This document shows, one piece after another, positions 1 through 7,431 of a stretch of DNA of 8,594 bases. Every line of letters begins with the position of its first letter. Position 1 is the stretch's first letter. Source of the stretch: Chitinophagaceae bacterium (GTDB taxonomy: Bacteria > Bacteroidota > Bacteroidia > Chitinophagales > Chitinophagaceae); the NCBI GenBank assembly GCA_947468255.1, contig CANIMM010000123.1:1-8594 (forward strand), read 5' to 3'. The translations under genes were made by a program, and so were the position numbers. The notes under the pieces were generated by a model. It saw only the letters and a list, made by a program, of their open reading frames with translations. It had not been told where the DNA came from and did not search any database.

Positions 1-1
1 A

Positions 2-454
2 AATATTCAACGAATTATTGAAGCTGGTCCAGAGGTGGTTTCTCATAATATAGAAACAGTTGAGCGATTAACCAAACAGGTACGAATACAGGCTAAATAT
101 TGGAGAAGCATGGAAACCCTTCGCATCTTGAAAGATGGTGGAATGCGTACTAAAAGTGGAATAATGCTGGGTTTGGGTGAATCAAAGGAGGAGGTGATTC
201 AAACGATGCAAGATCTTCATGATAGTCGGGTAGATGTGATTACCATTGGTCAGTACTTGCAACCCAGCAAAAAGCATTTGCAAGTTCAACGTTTTGTTCA
301 TCCTGATGAGTTTAAGGAATTAAGGGACATTGGTTACAATATGGGTTTTGATTATGTGGAAAGTGGTCCCTTAGTGCGTTCCTCTTATCACAGTGAAAAG
401 CATGTGATAGCAGGATGGGGCAGGAAAAAATGGGAGGAAGAAAAAACTGTTTAA
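2..454 (+). CDS. lipA: Lipoyl synthase, C-terminal part (5' end outside window)
   Basis: LipA is a radical SAM enzyme that inserts two sulfurs into protein-bound octanoyl groups, making the lipoyl cofactor of pyruvate and 2-oxoglutarate dehydrogenases and the glycine cleavage system; it acts in the cytoplasm. The frame is open from base 2 and 150 residues are visible. The first in-frame ATG is internal, so the N-terminal half with the auxiliary-cluster cysteines and the CxxxCxxC radical SAM motif lies upstream of the window. Family landmarks seen are HNIETV (about nt 44-61), KSGIMLGLGE, TIGQYLQPS, and RSSY at 377-388, whose serine is known to ligate the auxiliary 4Fe-4S cluster. The C-terminus ends in a short charged tail (GWGRKKWEEEK). 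The reading frame is intact and a hairpin follows 6 bases after the stop. Family assignment is very secure. Confidence 0.96.
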   Translation, partial: NIQRIIEAGPEVVSHNIETVERLTKQVRIQAKYWRSMETLRILKDGGMRTKSGIMLGLGESKEEVIQTMQDLHDSRVDVITIGQYLQPSKKHLQVQRFVHPDEFKELRDIGYNMGFDYVESGPLVRSSYHSEKHVIAGWGRKKWEEEKTV

Positions 455-460
455 TTCGGT

Positions 461-496
461 GAGTCACCCGCTAAACAGCTGGGTACTCATTTTCTT
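461..496 (+). terminator. Hairpin terminator after lipA
   Basis: The stem is GAGT (461-464), ACCC (466-469), GCT (470-472), loop AAAC, AGC (477-479), GGGT (481-484), ACTC (485-488). That gives 11 base pairs interrupted by one bulged C (465) and one bulged T (480). It is followed by the T-rich tail ATTTTCTT. It sits 6 bases after the lipA stop codon. The opposite strand has no T tail at the right place, so it should act only on lipA transcription; no equally clear terminator was seen for the convergent kinase gene. Confidence 0.6.
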
Positions 497-552
497 AATA
501 AAAGCTCAGTATAAAAAGGGCAAATCTAGTTAGCCAGTCTTAGGTCCTTCAA

Positions 553-1512
553 TTAGAGATTCCACACTAGTGCGCTGGCACCTAATATTGCAGCATCGGC
601 TTCTTTCAATTCGCTAAAAAGCAATTTTACTTTATTTTGATATATAGGAAGCAAGTTAGCTTCCATGTGTTTTCTTGTTGGATTAAGCAACAGGTTGCCC
701 GCTTTGGTAAGGCCTCCAAATAATATGATTGCTTCTGGAGAGGAAAACATTACAAAATTGGCAAGTGATTCCCCCAGAATTTGGCCCGTAAATTCAAAAA
801 TTCTATTGGCAATATTATCGCCCTGCATTGCACAGTCATAGACCGTCTCGCTGGTGAGTTCATTGATTCTATAATTGCGCAGTAGACTTTCAGTCTCAGG
901 TTGCGCTGTAAGCATTTCAATGGCGGTTTCCCTCACACCGGTAGCAGAAGCATAGGATTCAAGGCTTCCTCTCATACCGGTTGATTTATGCAGCCTTCCA
1001 CCCGGCCGAATGATGGTATGCCCTAGTTCACCTGCAAATCCGTCATGCCCCAATAAAATCTTGCCATCTATTACAATGCCACTACCTACTCCCGTTCCCA
1101 GGGTGATGGTAATGAAATGCTTGATATTTTTGGTACAACCATACATCATTTCACCCACTGCAGCCGCATTGGCATCATTGGTAAGTCGGGAGATTAGGTT
1201 GAATTTTTTTTCTATCAAATCTGCAATCGGTATAATGCCTTTCCATTTCAAATTTGGTGCATATTCAATGGTGCCGGTGTAAAAATTTCCGTTGGGAGCA
1301 CCCATGCCAATTCCAACAAAATTATCTATCCCGCCAACTTTATCAATCATCGGCATTAGTTTGGCATACATATCATCGATAAAATCTTCTACCACTGCAT
1401 GTTCATTGCTGGGTACTCGATCCTGTTCTAGTATCTTGCCGTTTCTGTCCACAATTCCAAACTTTGCCGTGGTTCCACCTATGTCAATTCCTACTGCGTA
1501 TTTTTTAAGCAT
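553..1512 (-). CDS. ROK-family sugar kinase (probable glucokinase)
   Basis: This 319-residue protein has the usual size of ROK sugar kinases, which use ATP to phosphorylate glucose or related hexoses in the cytoplasm. Seen in order: phosphate-1 loop DIGGTTAKFG (residues 10-19), a GIGMGAPNG stretch (67-75), NDAN with the catalytic aspartate D113 (112-115), phosphate-2 loop LGTGVGSG (138-145), and the sugar-binding GELGH (161-165). The region that in most ROK proteins carries the zinc signature CxCGxxGCxE reads GRLHKSTGMRGSLE (172-185). It has no cysteine and appears to have one extra residue, although H165 and E185 remain. The gene lies 31 bases downstream of the sugar symporter gene on the same strand, so they probably share one transcript and handle the same sugar. 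No Shine-Dalgarno is seen before the ATG; the upstream bases are almost all A/T. Glucose is the likeliest substrate given the neighbouring glycogen genes, but mannose, fructose or N-acetylated sugars are not excluded. Confidence 0.88.
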   Translation of the reverse strand: MLKKYAVGIDIGGTTAKFGIVDRNGKILEQDRVPSNEHAVVEDFIDDMYAKLMPMIDKVGGIDNFVGIGMGAPNGNFYTGTIEYAPNLKWKGIIPIADLIEKKFNLISRLTNDANAAAVGEMMYGCTKNIKHFITITLGTGVGSGIVIDGKILLGHDGFAGELGHTIIRPGGRLHKSTGMRGSLESYASATGVRETAIEMLTAQPETESLLRNYRINELTSETVYDCAMQGDNIANRIFEFTGQILGESLANFVMFSSPEAIILFGGLTKAGNLLLNPTRKHMEANLLPIYQNKVKLLFSELKEADAAILGASALVWNL

Positions 1513-1543
1513 ATTTCAAAAAAATTATAAAATAATAAATTTA

Positions 1544-3016
1544 TTAATGTCCAGCCTTGGCACTATTGTTACTCAATTCATCCAAATCTATGCCTTGGCT
1601 CTTGAGATCTTTTTTAGCCTTGACGGCATAAAAGGCCATGTAAGCGAAGCAAATAATACCCACTACATAAGATAGGCTAATGCCCAATAAATTGTCTGCT
1701 GATAAATAACCCTGTAGCACACTGATAAAACCACCTCCACAAATCATAAAGACTAAAAAATTGGATCCTTCACTAGTATGTTTGCCAAGCCCTGAAATAG
1801 AGAGGGTAAAAATACAAGGCCAAAGGGTTGAACAAAATAATCCTACACTGCAAAAGGCATAAATACTTATTTGGTAGTTGGGAGAGAAAATGCCAATCAG
1901 CAAAGCCAGTATCCCTAACAAACTAAACAATAAAAGCTGACGAGAGGGGTCACCCTTGCTATAATAATTGGCTATAATTAACACTAAAATTATCACACTG
2001 TAAATATAAAATGGAGCTAGGTCATGTTTTGCAATGGCATTCATCAATAAGAAAACTCCAAAAGCAAGATAGGGCATAAGGAATTGGATTATTTTTTTTA
2101 CACTTCCAGATAAACCAAATGCTTCTACAGAAGAAGTCCACCTGCCGATCATAAGGCTGGCCCAAAATAAAGAAATGTACGGAGCAGATCCACTGGTTGG
2201 GATGGCCAATTTTTGTTTCATGAATTCCGGCAAATTGGCTGCTGTACTGACTTCTACTCCCACATATACAAATATAGCAATTAAGCCAAATAATAATTGG
2301 GGGTATTTAAATGGCGACCCTCGATCAATAAAGGAAGAGTTGTCAGCAGTAGTTTTTTCAATATTATTGACCAATTGATTGGGTACAGCGGAGAAGTAAA
2401 AGATGACGGCAACTAATAAAAAAGCACCACCCAAAATAAGGTAGGGCATTTTAACTGACTCGAGCGAACTTGCAAGTACGGTAGAGATAGAACCAAAAAT
2501 GGCAAGGTTAACAATGAGTGGTCCAATGGTAGTTCCGAAATTGTTTATTCCTCCTGCCATACTCAATCGCTGTGAGCCAGTACTTGCACTACCCATATTA
2601 ATTGCCAATGGATTGGCAGCGGTTTGCTGCAGCGAAAATCCAAGGCCAATGGTAAATAATCCGGAAATAAATAATGGGAAGGAAGATAGGTTTGCTGCGG
2701 GAATAAATAGTAAAGTACCCAGTGCTGAGATAATCAATCCAAAACTGATTCCATTTTTATAACCGATTTTAGTAAGCAAATCTTGTTTAATCATTTTGCT
2801 TATTAAAAAATAAATGATTGAACCTACAGAATAGGCAACATAAAAGGCAAAGGATACCATTTGCGCCTGCACTTGCGAAAGATGTAGTTTTTCTTTAAAA
2901 ACTGGTATCAAGATATCATTACTGGCAGCTACAAATCCCCAGAAAAAAAAGACCGTAATAAGGGTTCCAAATTGGGACCATTTGGTTGTTTCTTGGGTAT
3001 TTGTTGTTGGGCTCAT
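1544..3016 (-). CDS. Sugar:H+ symporter, MFS FucP/GluP family
   Basis: This inner-membrane transporter of the major facilitator superfamily is expected to take up glucose, galactose or fucose with protons. About 12 hydrophobic segments are visible. Numbering from the ATG at 3016 gives 490 residues. The first helix ends in SNDILIP with D34, matching the conserved aspartate of E. coli FucP (D46). Helix 4 carries GLG..LQQTAANP (124-136), where Q131 sits at the position of FucP glutamate E135; from memory glutamine is usual in the glucose/galactose branch. R150 and NNFGTTIGP (158-166) fit the family. The open frame extends upstream to a TTG at 3100 and includes another ATG at 3079, but the extra 28 residues do not look like transporter sequence. 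The ATG at 3016 gives a short polar N-terminus and leaves room for a divergent promoter. The ROK kinase gene follows 31 bases downstream. Family is firm; the sugar is inferred from neighbours. Confidence 0.88.
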   Translation of the reverse strand: MSPTTNTQETTKWSQFGTLITVFFFWGFVAASNDILIPVFKEKLHLSQVQAQMVSFAFYVAYSVGSIIYFLISKMIKQDLLTKIGYKNGISFGLIISALGTLLFIPAANLSSFPLFISGLFTIGLGFSLQQTAANPLAINMGSASTGSQRLSMAGGINNFGTTIGPLIVNLAIFGSISTVLASSLESVKMPYLILGGAFLLVAVIFYFSAVPNQLVNNIEKTTADNSSFIDRGSPFKYPQLLFGLIAIFVYVGVEVSTAANLPEFMKQKLAIPTSGSAPYISLFWASLMIGRWTSSVEAFGLSGSVKKIIQFLMPYLAFGVFLLMNAIAKHDLAPFYIYSVIILVLIIANYYSKGDPSRQLLLFSLLGILALLIGIFSPNYQISIYAFCSVGLFCSTLWPCIFTLSISGLGKHTSEGSNFLVFMICGGGFISVLQGYLSADNLLGISLSYVVGIICFAYMAFYAVKAKKDLKSQGIDLDELSNNSAKAGH

Positions 3017-3086
3017 GGCAGTATCGTTGATATAAGTTGCCCAATTTAGAATATTTTTGGCACTAGGAAAAATTTTCATATGATAA

Positions 3087-3116
3087 TTTGTTTGTAACAA
3101 AATCCTGCTTAATTTG
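3087..3116 (+). promoter_or_regulatory. Candidate Bacteroidota promoter for glgA
   Basis: TTTG at 3087-3090 is followed after 18 bases by TTAATTTG (3109-3116). This matches the Bacteroidota -33 TTTG and -7 TAnnTTTG pattern with a single mismatch (T for A at the second base). The -7 box ends 26 bases before the glgA ATG at 3143. The same 126-base gap must also hold the promoter of the divergent symporter gene, for which no convincing box was found on the minus strand. Confidence 0.35.
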
Positions 3117-3142
3117 AAGTCAATTAATTATTTATATATTCA

Positions 3143-4564
3143 ATGGAAATATTACATGTAAGTGCTGAGTGTTATCCAGTTGCCAAAGTAGGGGGCTTAG
3201 GGGATGTTGTGGGAGCTCTTCCCAAATACCAAACCCAGCTGGGGCATACCGCTAAGGTAGTGTTGCCGATGTACCGAACCAAGTTTTTGTACGACCATGA
3301 ATTTGACACCGTTCATCAGGGCTCTTTCACCATGGGAGAACATTGGTTTAATTATGCTATTATCAAGGAAAGACAAAATATACTTGGCTTTGATTTGTAT
3401 TTAGTTGATATCAACGGTTTGTTGGATAGGCAATCTGTTTACGGCTATGGGGATGATGCTGAGCGTTTTACTGCCTTTCAAATTGCTGTAGTAGATTGGC
3501 TAGCTCAGTGGCGGCATCAACCCGATATTGTTCACGTGCATGACCACCATACAGGGCTAATTCCTTTTATGATGCAGTACTGCTCAGCTTACAGACATTT
3601 AGCTCAGGTAGCTACCGTACTTACCATTCATAATGCTCAATACCAAGGATGGATGAGTTGGGATAAGTCTAGGTACCTTCCCGATTGGGATAATCTTGAG
3701 TGGGGTAAACTTGATTGGGAGAACAATATTAATCCATTGGCTTCAGCGGTCAAATGTGCCCGACAGGTAACTACTGTAAGCCAAAGCTACCTAGAGGAAA
3801 TGCGCCAAAATGCCAACGGCCTGGAAAAATTGTTTGATTACGAACAAGGGAAATGTATAGGTATCTTGAATGGAATTGATACAGCAGTGTGGGATCCTTC
3901 CATTGATTCGTATATCAACCCCAATTTTAGTTCAAAAGATGTCGCATTAGGAAAACTTGCCAATAAAAAACAATTGTGTGACCAATTTAATCTGGATTTA
4001 GACAAGCCCTTGTTTATATTTATTGGCCGATTGGTTCATGAAAAAGCGGCTGACTTGCTTCCCCAAGTAATCTATGATTCCATCTTTCATATGGAAGGTA
4101 AAGTGAATTTCCTGGTTCTGGGAAGTGGCGAAAGTTCAGTGGAGGCAGAGCTTGAAAATATGAAAAGTCAGCTAGTGGGTTATTATAATTCTAAAATCGG
4201 TTACAACGAAAAATTAAGCCACCAAATGTATGCAGGTGCCGATTTTTTAATAATGCCCAGCAGGGTAGAGCCTTGCGGATTGAATCAACTCTATTCGATG
4301 CGTTATGGAACCATTCCAATTGTCAGAAATACGGGCGGTCTGCGGGATACAGTGAAAGATTTTGGTGAACCAAAAGGCTATGGAATTTGTTTTAATGACG
4401 CAACTGTTTGGGATATCACCTATTCTATTCACAGGGCTTTAGAAATATATCATCAGCCAAAGTTGTTAAAAAAACTAGTAACGAAAATTATGAAATTGGA
4501 TTTTAGCTGGCAAACCAGTGCAGTAAAATATATTAATTTATATGAAAGGGCACTTAAATTTTAA
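3143..4564 (+). CDS. glgA: Glycogen synthase, GT5 family (ADP-glucose type)
   Basis: GlgA transfers glucose from ADP-glucose to the non-reducing end of an alpha-1,4-glucan; it is cytoplasmic. The 473-residue length is normal. The N-terminal Rossmann domain opens with the hallmark KVGGLGDV (K15-V22), where K15 corresponds to the ADP-glucose-binding lysine of E. coli GlgA. HVHDHHTGLIP (131-141) and TIHNAQYQG (161-169, with H163) follow. In the C-terminal domain, FIGRLVHEKAADLLP (293-307) carries R296 and K301 at the positions of the donor-phosphate-binding Arg and Lys. EPCGLNQLYSMRYG (376-389) carries the catalytic glutamate E376, followed by NTGGLRDTV (396-404). All key residues are present and the frame is unbroken. 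The start is supported by family alignment at residue 1; no Shine-Dalgarno is seen. glgC begins 67 bases downstream, so the two probably form one operon. Confidence 0.96.
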   Translation: MEILHVSAECYPVAKVGGLGDVVGALPKYQTQLGHTAKVVLPMYRTKFLYDHEFDTVHQGSFTMGEHWFNYAIIKERQNILGFDLYLVDINGLLDRQSVYGYGDDAERFTAFQIAVVDWLAQWRHQPDIVHVHDHHTGLIPFMMQYCSAYRHLAQVATVLTIHNAQYQGWMSWDKSRYLPDWDNLEWGKLDWENNINPLASAVKCARQVTTVSQSYLEEMRQNANGLEKLFDYEQGKCIGILNGIDTAVWDPSIDSYINPNFSSKDVALGKLANKKQLCDQFNLDLDKPLFIFIGRLVHEKAADLLPQVIYDSIFHMEGKVNFLVLGSGESSVEAELENMKSQLVGYYNSKIGYNEKLSHQMYAGADFLIMPSRVEPCGLNQLYSMRYGTIPIVRNTGGLRDTVKDFGEPKGYGICFNDATVWDITYSIHRALEIYHQPKLLKKLVTKIMKLDFSWQTSAVKYINLYERALKF

Positions 4565-4631
4565 AATGATATCAACAACTTTGCATATATTACACAAACA
4601 ATAAATTAAACTATAAATTAATTTCTAAAGA

Positions 4632-5909
4632 ATGGAAACTGCATCAGTAATCGCAATTGTATTAGGTGGTGGAGCTGGCTCGAGATTGTATCCTTTAACT
4701 GCTTCAAGGAGTAAGCCTGCTGTGCCTATTGCAGGAAAATATAGATTGGTAGATATCCCTATCTCCAATTGTATTAATTCTAGCCTTAACCGTATTTTAG
4801 TGCTAACGCAGTTTAACTCTGCTTCCTTAAACAAGCATATTAAAAACACCTACCAATTTAGTCTTTTTAGTAAGGGTTTTGTAGATATACTGGCAGCAGA
4901 GCAAACACCAGATAATCCAAAATGGTTTCAGGGAACTGCAGATGCAGTGCGTCAATCATTGAGACATATTGTTAATTACGATTTCGAATATGTACTGATA
5001 TTAAGTGGTGATCAGTTGTATCAAATGGATTTTGCAGAGATGATTGATAACCATATTGCCAAAGGGGCAGATATCTCCATAGCAACTATCCCAGTAGGCG
5101 AAAGGGACGCCCCAGAATTTGGTATTTTAAAGTCAAATGAAGAGCATGTCATCACTTCATTTATCGAAAAGCCAGCCAAAAATATTTTGCCTGAGTGGAC
5201 TAGTGATACAGGCAATGAGATGAAAGCACAGGGAAGAAATTATCTTGCTTCCATGGGAATTTACGTTTTTAGCAGAAGACTGTTGTTCGATTTGCTGGAG
5301 GTTGAAAAGAAAGACGCTACCGATTTTGGTAAAGAAATAATACCAGGGTCTATTGAAAAATACAATGTAGTTAGTTTTCAATATGATGGATACTGGACCG
5401 ATATTGGTAATATTCACTCTTTCTTTGAAGCCAATCTTTCACTTACATTGGATTTGCCTCCATTTAATTTATTTGATAATCAAAAAATCGTTTATAGCCA
5501 TGCAAGGATGCTTCCGCCGGCCAAAATTAGCGGAACAACTTTGGAGAAAACCATTATTGCTGAGGGCTCAATTATCAATGCAAGCAGAATTGAAAATAGT
5601 GTAATTGGTATCCGAAGCAGGATAGGACACGGTTCTACCATTGTTAGTTGTTATATCATGGGAAACGATTTTTATGAAACTTTGGGGGAAATAGAAAGCA
5701 ATGGAGGAAAAAATATCCCTAAAATAGGCATTGGTGATAGATGTTATATTAAAAATGCCATTGTTGATAAAAACTGCCGAATTGGAAATGATGTTAGAAT
5801 TAACGGAGGAAGTCATCTGAAAGATATCGATCATTCGCTGTATGCCGTAAAAGGTGGTATTGTAGTGATAAAAAAAGGAGCGGTATTAACGGATGGTTTT
5901 GTAATTTAA
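4632..5909 (+). CDS. glgC: Glucose-1-phosphate adenylyltransferase (ADP-glucose pyrophosphorylase)
   Basis: GlgC makes ADP-glucose from ATP and glucose-1-phosphate, the regulated first step of bacterial glycogen synthesis. The 425 residues match the usual length. The nucleotidyltransferase domain has LGGGAGSRLYPLT (11-23), the SKPAVPIAGKYRLVDIP segment (27-43), GTADAVRQ (101-108), GDQ with the metal-binding D127, EFGIL (162-166) and FIEKP (177-181) with the glucose-1-phosphate lysine K180. WTDIGNIHSFFEANL closes this domain. From about residue 290 to the end a left-handed beta-helix of hexapeptide-like repeats follows, ending in VVIKKGAVLTDGFVI. Bacterial enzymes are tetramers controlled by glycolytic intermediates; which effector acts here cannot be read off. 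The 67-base gap after glgA contains CAACTTTGCA (4576-4585), one mismatch from an extended TAnnTTTGCA -7 box, so glgC may also have its own weak promoter. Confidence 0.96.
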   Translation: METASVIAIVLGGGAGSRLYPLTASRSKPAVPIAGKYRLVDIPISNCINSSLNRILVLTQFNSASLNKHIKNTYQFSLFSKGFVDILAAEQTPDNPKWFQGTADAVRQSLRHIVNYDFEYVLILSGDQLYQMDFAEMIDNHIAKGADISIATIPVGERDAPEFGILKSNEEHVITSFIEKPAKNILPEWTSDTGNEMKAQGRNYLASMGIYVFSRRLLFDLLEVEKKDATDFGKEIIPGSIEKYNVVSFQYDGYWTDIGNIHSFFEANLSLTLDLPPFNLFDNQKIVYSHARMLPPAKISGTTLEKTIIAEGSIINASRIENSVIGIRSRIGHGSTIVSCYIMGNDFYETLGEIESNGGKNIPKIGIGDRCYIKNAIVDKNCRIGNDVRINGGSHLKDIDHSLYAVKGGIVVIKKGAVLTDGFVI

Positions 5910-5914
5910 TTTTT

Positions 5915-6100
5915 TTAAATTATTTCAATTGGTATAATTTCTTCATATAAATTTATTTTGAACCAATTATTTTGCCTCGGATGATTTTTTGAATTAGCCT
6001 TTACGAATCCTTTTTGATATTCCAATCCTATTGTTGGACAAATTGGATGAGGTTCAATAAAAAATGAAATTATTTTACAATTATGCTGATTACACTCCAT
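5915..6100 (-). CDS. Possible small hypothetical protein (61 aa)
   Basis: This product is not recognised. The frame starts with ATG at 6100 and stops 5 bases beyond the glgC stop codon, filling 186 of the 224 bases between glgC and the aminotransferase gene. The peptide has no signal sequence or membrane segment. It looks protein-like rather than like translated AT-rich spacer: three cysteines (two in CNQHNC near the start, one in PHPICP), a GLEYQKGF stretch, PRQNNWFKINLYEE, and an isoleucine-rich end. Its codons are A/T-ending like those of the neighbours. It would be convergent with glgC and divergent from the aminotransferase gene, whose putative -7 box lies just upstream of this start. 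No strong promoter or ribosome binding site is visible for it. It may be a genuine small gene, a remnant of a longer one, or a chance frame. Confidence 0.4.
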   Translation of the reverse strand: MECNQHNCKIISFFIEPHPICPTIGLEYQKGFVKANSKNHPRQNNWFKINLYEEIIPIEII

Positions 6101-6107
6101 TTTCTTT

Positions 6108-6115
6108 TAATTTTG
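6108..6115 (+). promoter_or_regulatory. Candidate -7 box for the aminotransferase gene
   Basis: TAATTTTG is a perfect match to the Bacteroidota TAnnTTTG -7 box and ends 18 bases before the ATG at 6134, which would give a very short leader. No TTTG or TTG is found at the expected -33 distance, so the promoter is incomplete or weak. It lies just upstream of the divergent small frame starting at 6100. Confidence 0.4.
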
Positions 6116-6133
6116 CCCTTCAATTTATAATTC

Positions 6134-7324
6134 ATGCAACTATCTTCTTTATTAGACCGTTTTTCAGAACCAGAAACTTTAAAAATGGCCAAATTGGGTC
6201 GTGAACTGAGGGCCCAAGGAATCGATGTAATTGACCTTAGCCTTGGTGAGCCCGATTTTGATACGCCTCAACACATTAAGGATGCAGCTATTAAGGCCAT
6301 TCAAGACAATTTTAGTCATTATACCCCTGTAGCAGGTTACCTAGATTTGCGTGAAGCGGTTTGTACCAAGTTGAAAAGAGATAATAACCTCGATTATAAA
6401 CCTGAGAATATTGTTACTTCCACAGGTGCCAAGCAAAGTCTGGCCAATGCAATTTTAGCAGTGGTAGATGAGGGGGAAGAGGTCATTATCCCAACTCCTT
6501 ACTGGGTTACCTATTCTGAATTGGTAAAAATTGCAAGGGCTAAAGTGGTAGAGGTTCATACTTCATTGGAAAGTGGTTTCAAGATAACTCCTGCCCAGTT
6601 GGAAGCGGCCATCACTCCAAAATCAAAATTATTTCTTTTCTCTTCTCCATGTAATCCATCCGGTGCTGTATATAGCAAGGCTGAACTGGAAGCATTGGCG
6701 GTGGTATTTAGAAAATATCCTAATCTGTATATTATATCGGATGAAATATATGAATATATCAATTTTGTAGGCAAGCATGAAAGCATTGCTCAGTTTAGCG
6801 ATTTGAAGGATCGCGTTATTATTATCAATGGTTTGAGTAAAGGTTTTGCGATGACTGGATGGCGGCTTGGTTATATTGCTGCCAACGTGGACATTGCTAA
6901 AGGAACAGAAAAGTTACAAGGCCAGTTTACTAGTGGTACTTGTTCCATTACTCAAAAAGCTGCGGTAGTGGCTTTAACCACCGACTTAACACCTTCCTTG
7001 GAAATGACCGAGGAATTTACTAGAAGAAGAGCCAGGGTAATGGATTTGATTAAAGATATTCCAGGATTCAAATGTACCGAACCTGAGGGCGCATTTTATA
7101 TTTTCCCTGATGTTTCTTATTATTATGGAAAGTCTGATGGAGTTACTACCATCACCAATTCTGCTGATTTTTCAATGTATTTACTTCATAACGCCCATGT
7201 TTCTTCTGTAATGGGAGAGGCTTTTGGTGAACCCAATTGTGTACGTTTTTCCTTTGCTAATAGCATGGTAAATATCGACAGAGCATGGGTTAGAATTAAA
7301 GAAGCTTTGGCAAAACTTAAATAA
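6134..7324 (+). CDS. aspC: PLP-dependent class I aminotransferase (aspartate aminotransferase type)
   Basis: This fold-type I, pyridoxal-phosphate-dependent enzyme exchanges amino groups between aspartate and 2-oxoglutarate, producing oxaloacetate and glutamate. The 396 residues are full length and match the Thermus/Bacillus-like AspB/AspC branch rather than the E. coli AspC branch. Seen: LSLGEPDFDTP (35-45), STGAKQSL (96-103) for cofactor-phosphate binding, PYW (122-124) with the ring-stacking aromatic, CNPSG (173-177) with N174, SDEIYEY (202-208) with D203 and Y206, and SKGFAMTGWRLGY (235-247) where K236 is the Schiff-base lysine and R244 binds phosphate. RFSFA (371-375) carries R371, the substrate alpha-carboxylate arginine. 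Some members of this branch also transaminate prephenate or aromatic acids, and sequence alone does not exclude that. It is separated from glgC by 224 bases and followed by a strong terminator, so it is probably a single-gene transcript unrelated to the glycogen operon. Confidence 0.93.
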   Translation: MQLSSLLDRFSEPETLKMAKLGRELRAQGIDVIDLSLGEPDFDTPQHIKDAAIKAIQDNFSHYTPVAGYLDLREAVCTKLKRDNNLDYKPENIVTSTGAKQSLANAILAVVDEGEEVIIPTPYWVTYSELVKIARAKVVEVHTSLESGFKITPAQLEAAITPKSKLFLFSSPCNPSGAVYSKAELEALAVVFRKYPNLYIISDEIYEYINFVGKHESIAQFSDLKDRVIIINGLSKGFAMTGWRLGYIAANVDIAKGTEKLQGQFTSGTCSITQKAAVVALTTDLTPSLEMTEEFTRRRARVMDLIKDIPGFKCTEPEGAFYIFPDVSYYYGKSDGVTTITNSADFSMYLLHNAHVSSVMGEAFGEPNCVRFSFANSMVNIDRAWVRIKEALAKLK

Positions 7325-7369
7325 TTCGGGTTCCTTTTTTTATAAGGGATATATTCTATTCTTTCAACT

Positions 7370-7414
7370 AAACTCAAACATTTTCTTTTTCAGAAAGAAT
7401 GTTTGAGTTTTTTT
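7370..7414 (+). terminator. Strong intrinsic terminator after the aminotransferase gene
   Basis: The left arm AAACTCAAACATT (7370-7382) pairs perfectly with AATGTTTGAGTTT (7398-7410). A two-base TT bulge (7383-7384) and a CTTT/AAAG stem (7385-7388 with 7394-7397) follow, closed by the loop TTCAG. This makes about 17 base pairs, directly followed by a run of T to 7414. It starts 45 bases after the aminotransferase stop codon. It marks the boundary between the metabolic genes and the surface-related genes to the right. Confidence 0.92.
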
Positions 7415-7431
7415 ATGCCTATTTAACTTCG
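7402..7431 (+). promoter_or_regulatory. Weak candidate promoter overlapping the terminator
   Basis: TTTG (7402-7405, inside the right arm of the terminator hairpin) is followed after 18 bases by TAACTTCG (7424-7431), one mismatch from TAnnTTTG. If used, transcripts would start near 7438 and carry a leader of about 250 bases to the gene at 7688, or produce a short non-coding RNA. Evidence is pattern only. Confidence 0.22.

Noticed and set aside
489..552. Terminator for the ROK kinase gene on the minus strand
   Set aside because: Only three- to four-base pairings were found near the CTTTTTAT stretch; nothing strong enough to report.
1010..1675. Plus-strand frames opposite the ROK kinase and symporter genes
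   Set aside because: They are antisense shadows of well-supported coding sequence with strong family motifs on the other strand; their peptides resemble no protein family.
4625..4849. Minus-strand frame over the start of glgC
   Set aside because: It lies wholly opposite the conserved nucleotide-binding segment of glgC and has no promoter or independent protein-like features.
5903..5921. AT-only inverted repeat AATTTAA-TTTTT-TTAAATT at the glgC stop as a terminator
   Set aside because: The stem is seven A/T pairs overlapping the stop codon with no separate T tail; it is too weak to call as a terminator and likely by chance in AT-rich sequence.
7331..7347. CCTT...AAGG mini-hairpin just after the aminotransferase stop
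   Set aside because: Only four pairs with a T-rich loop; the strong hairpin at 7370-7414 explains termination.
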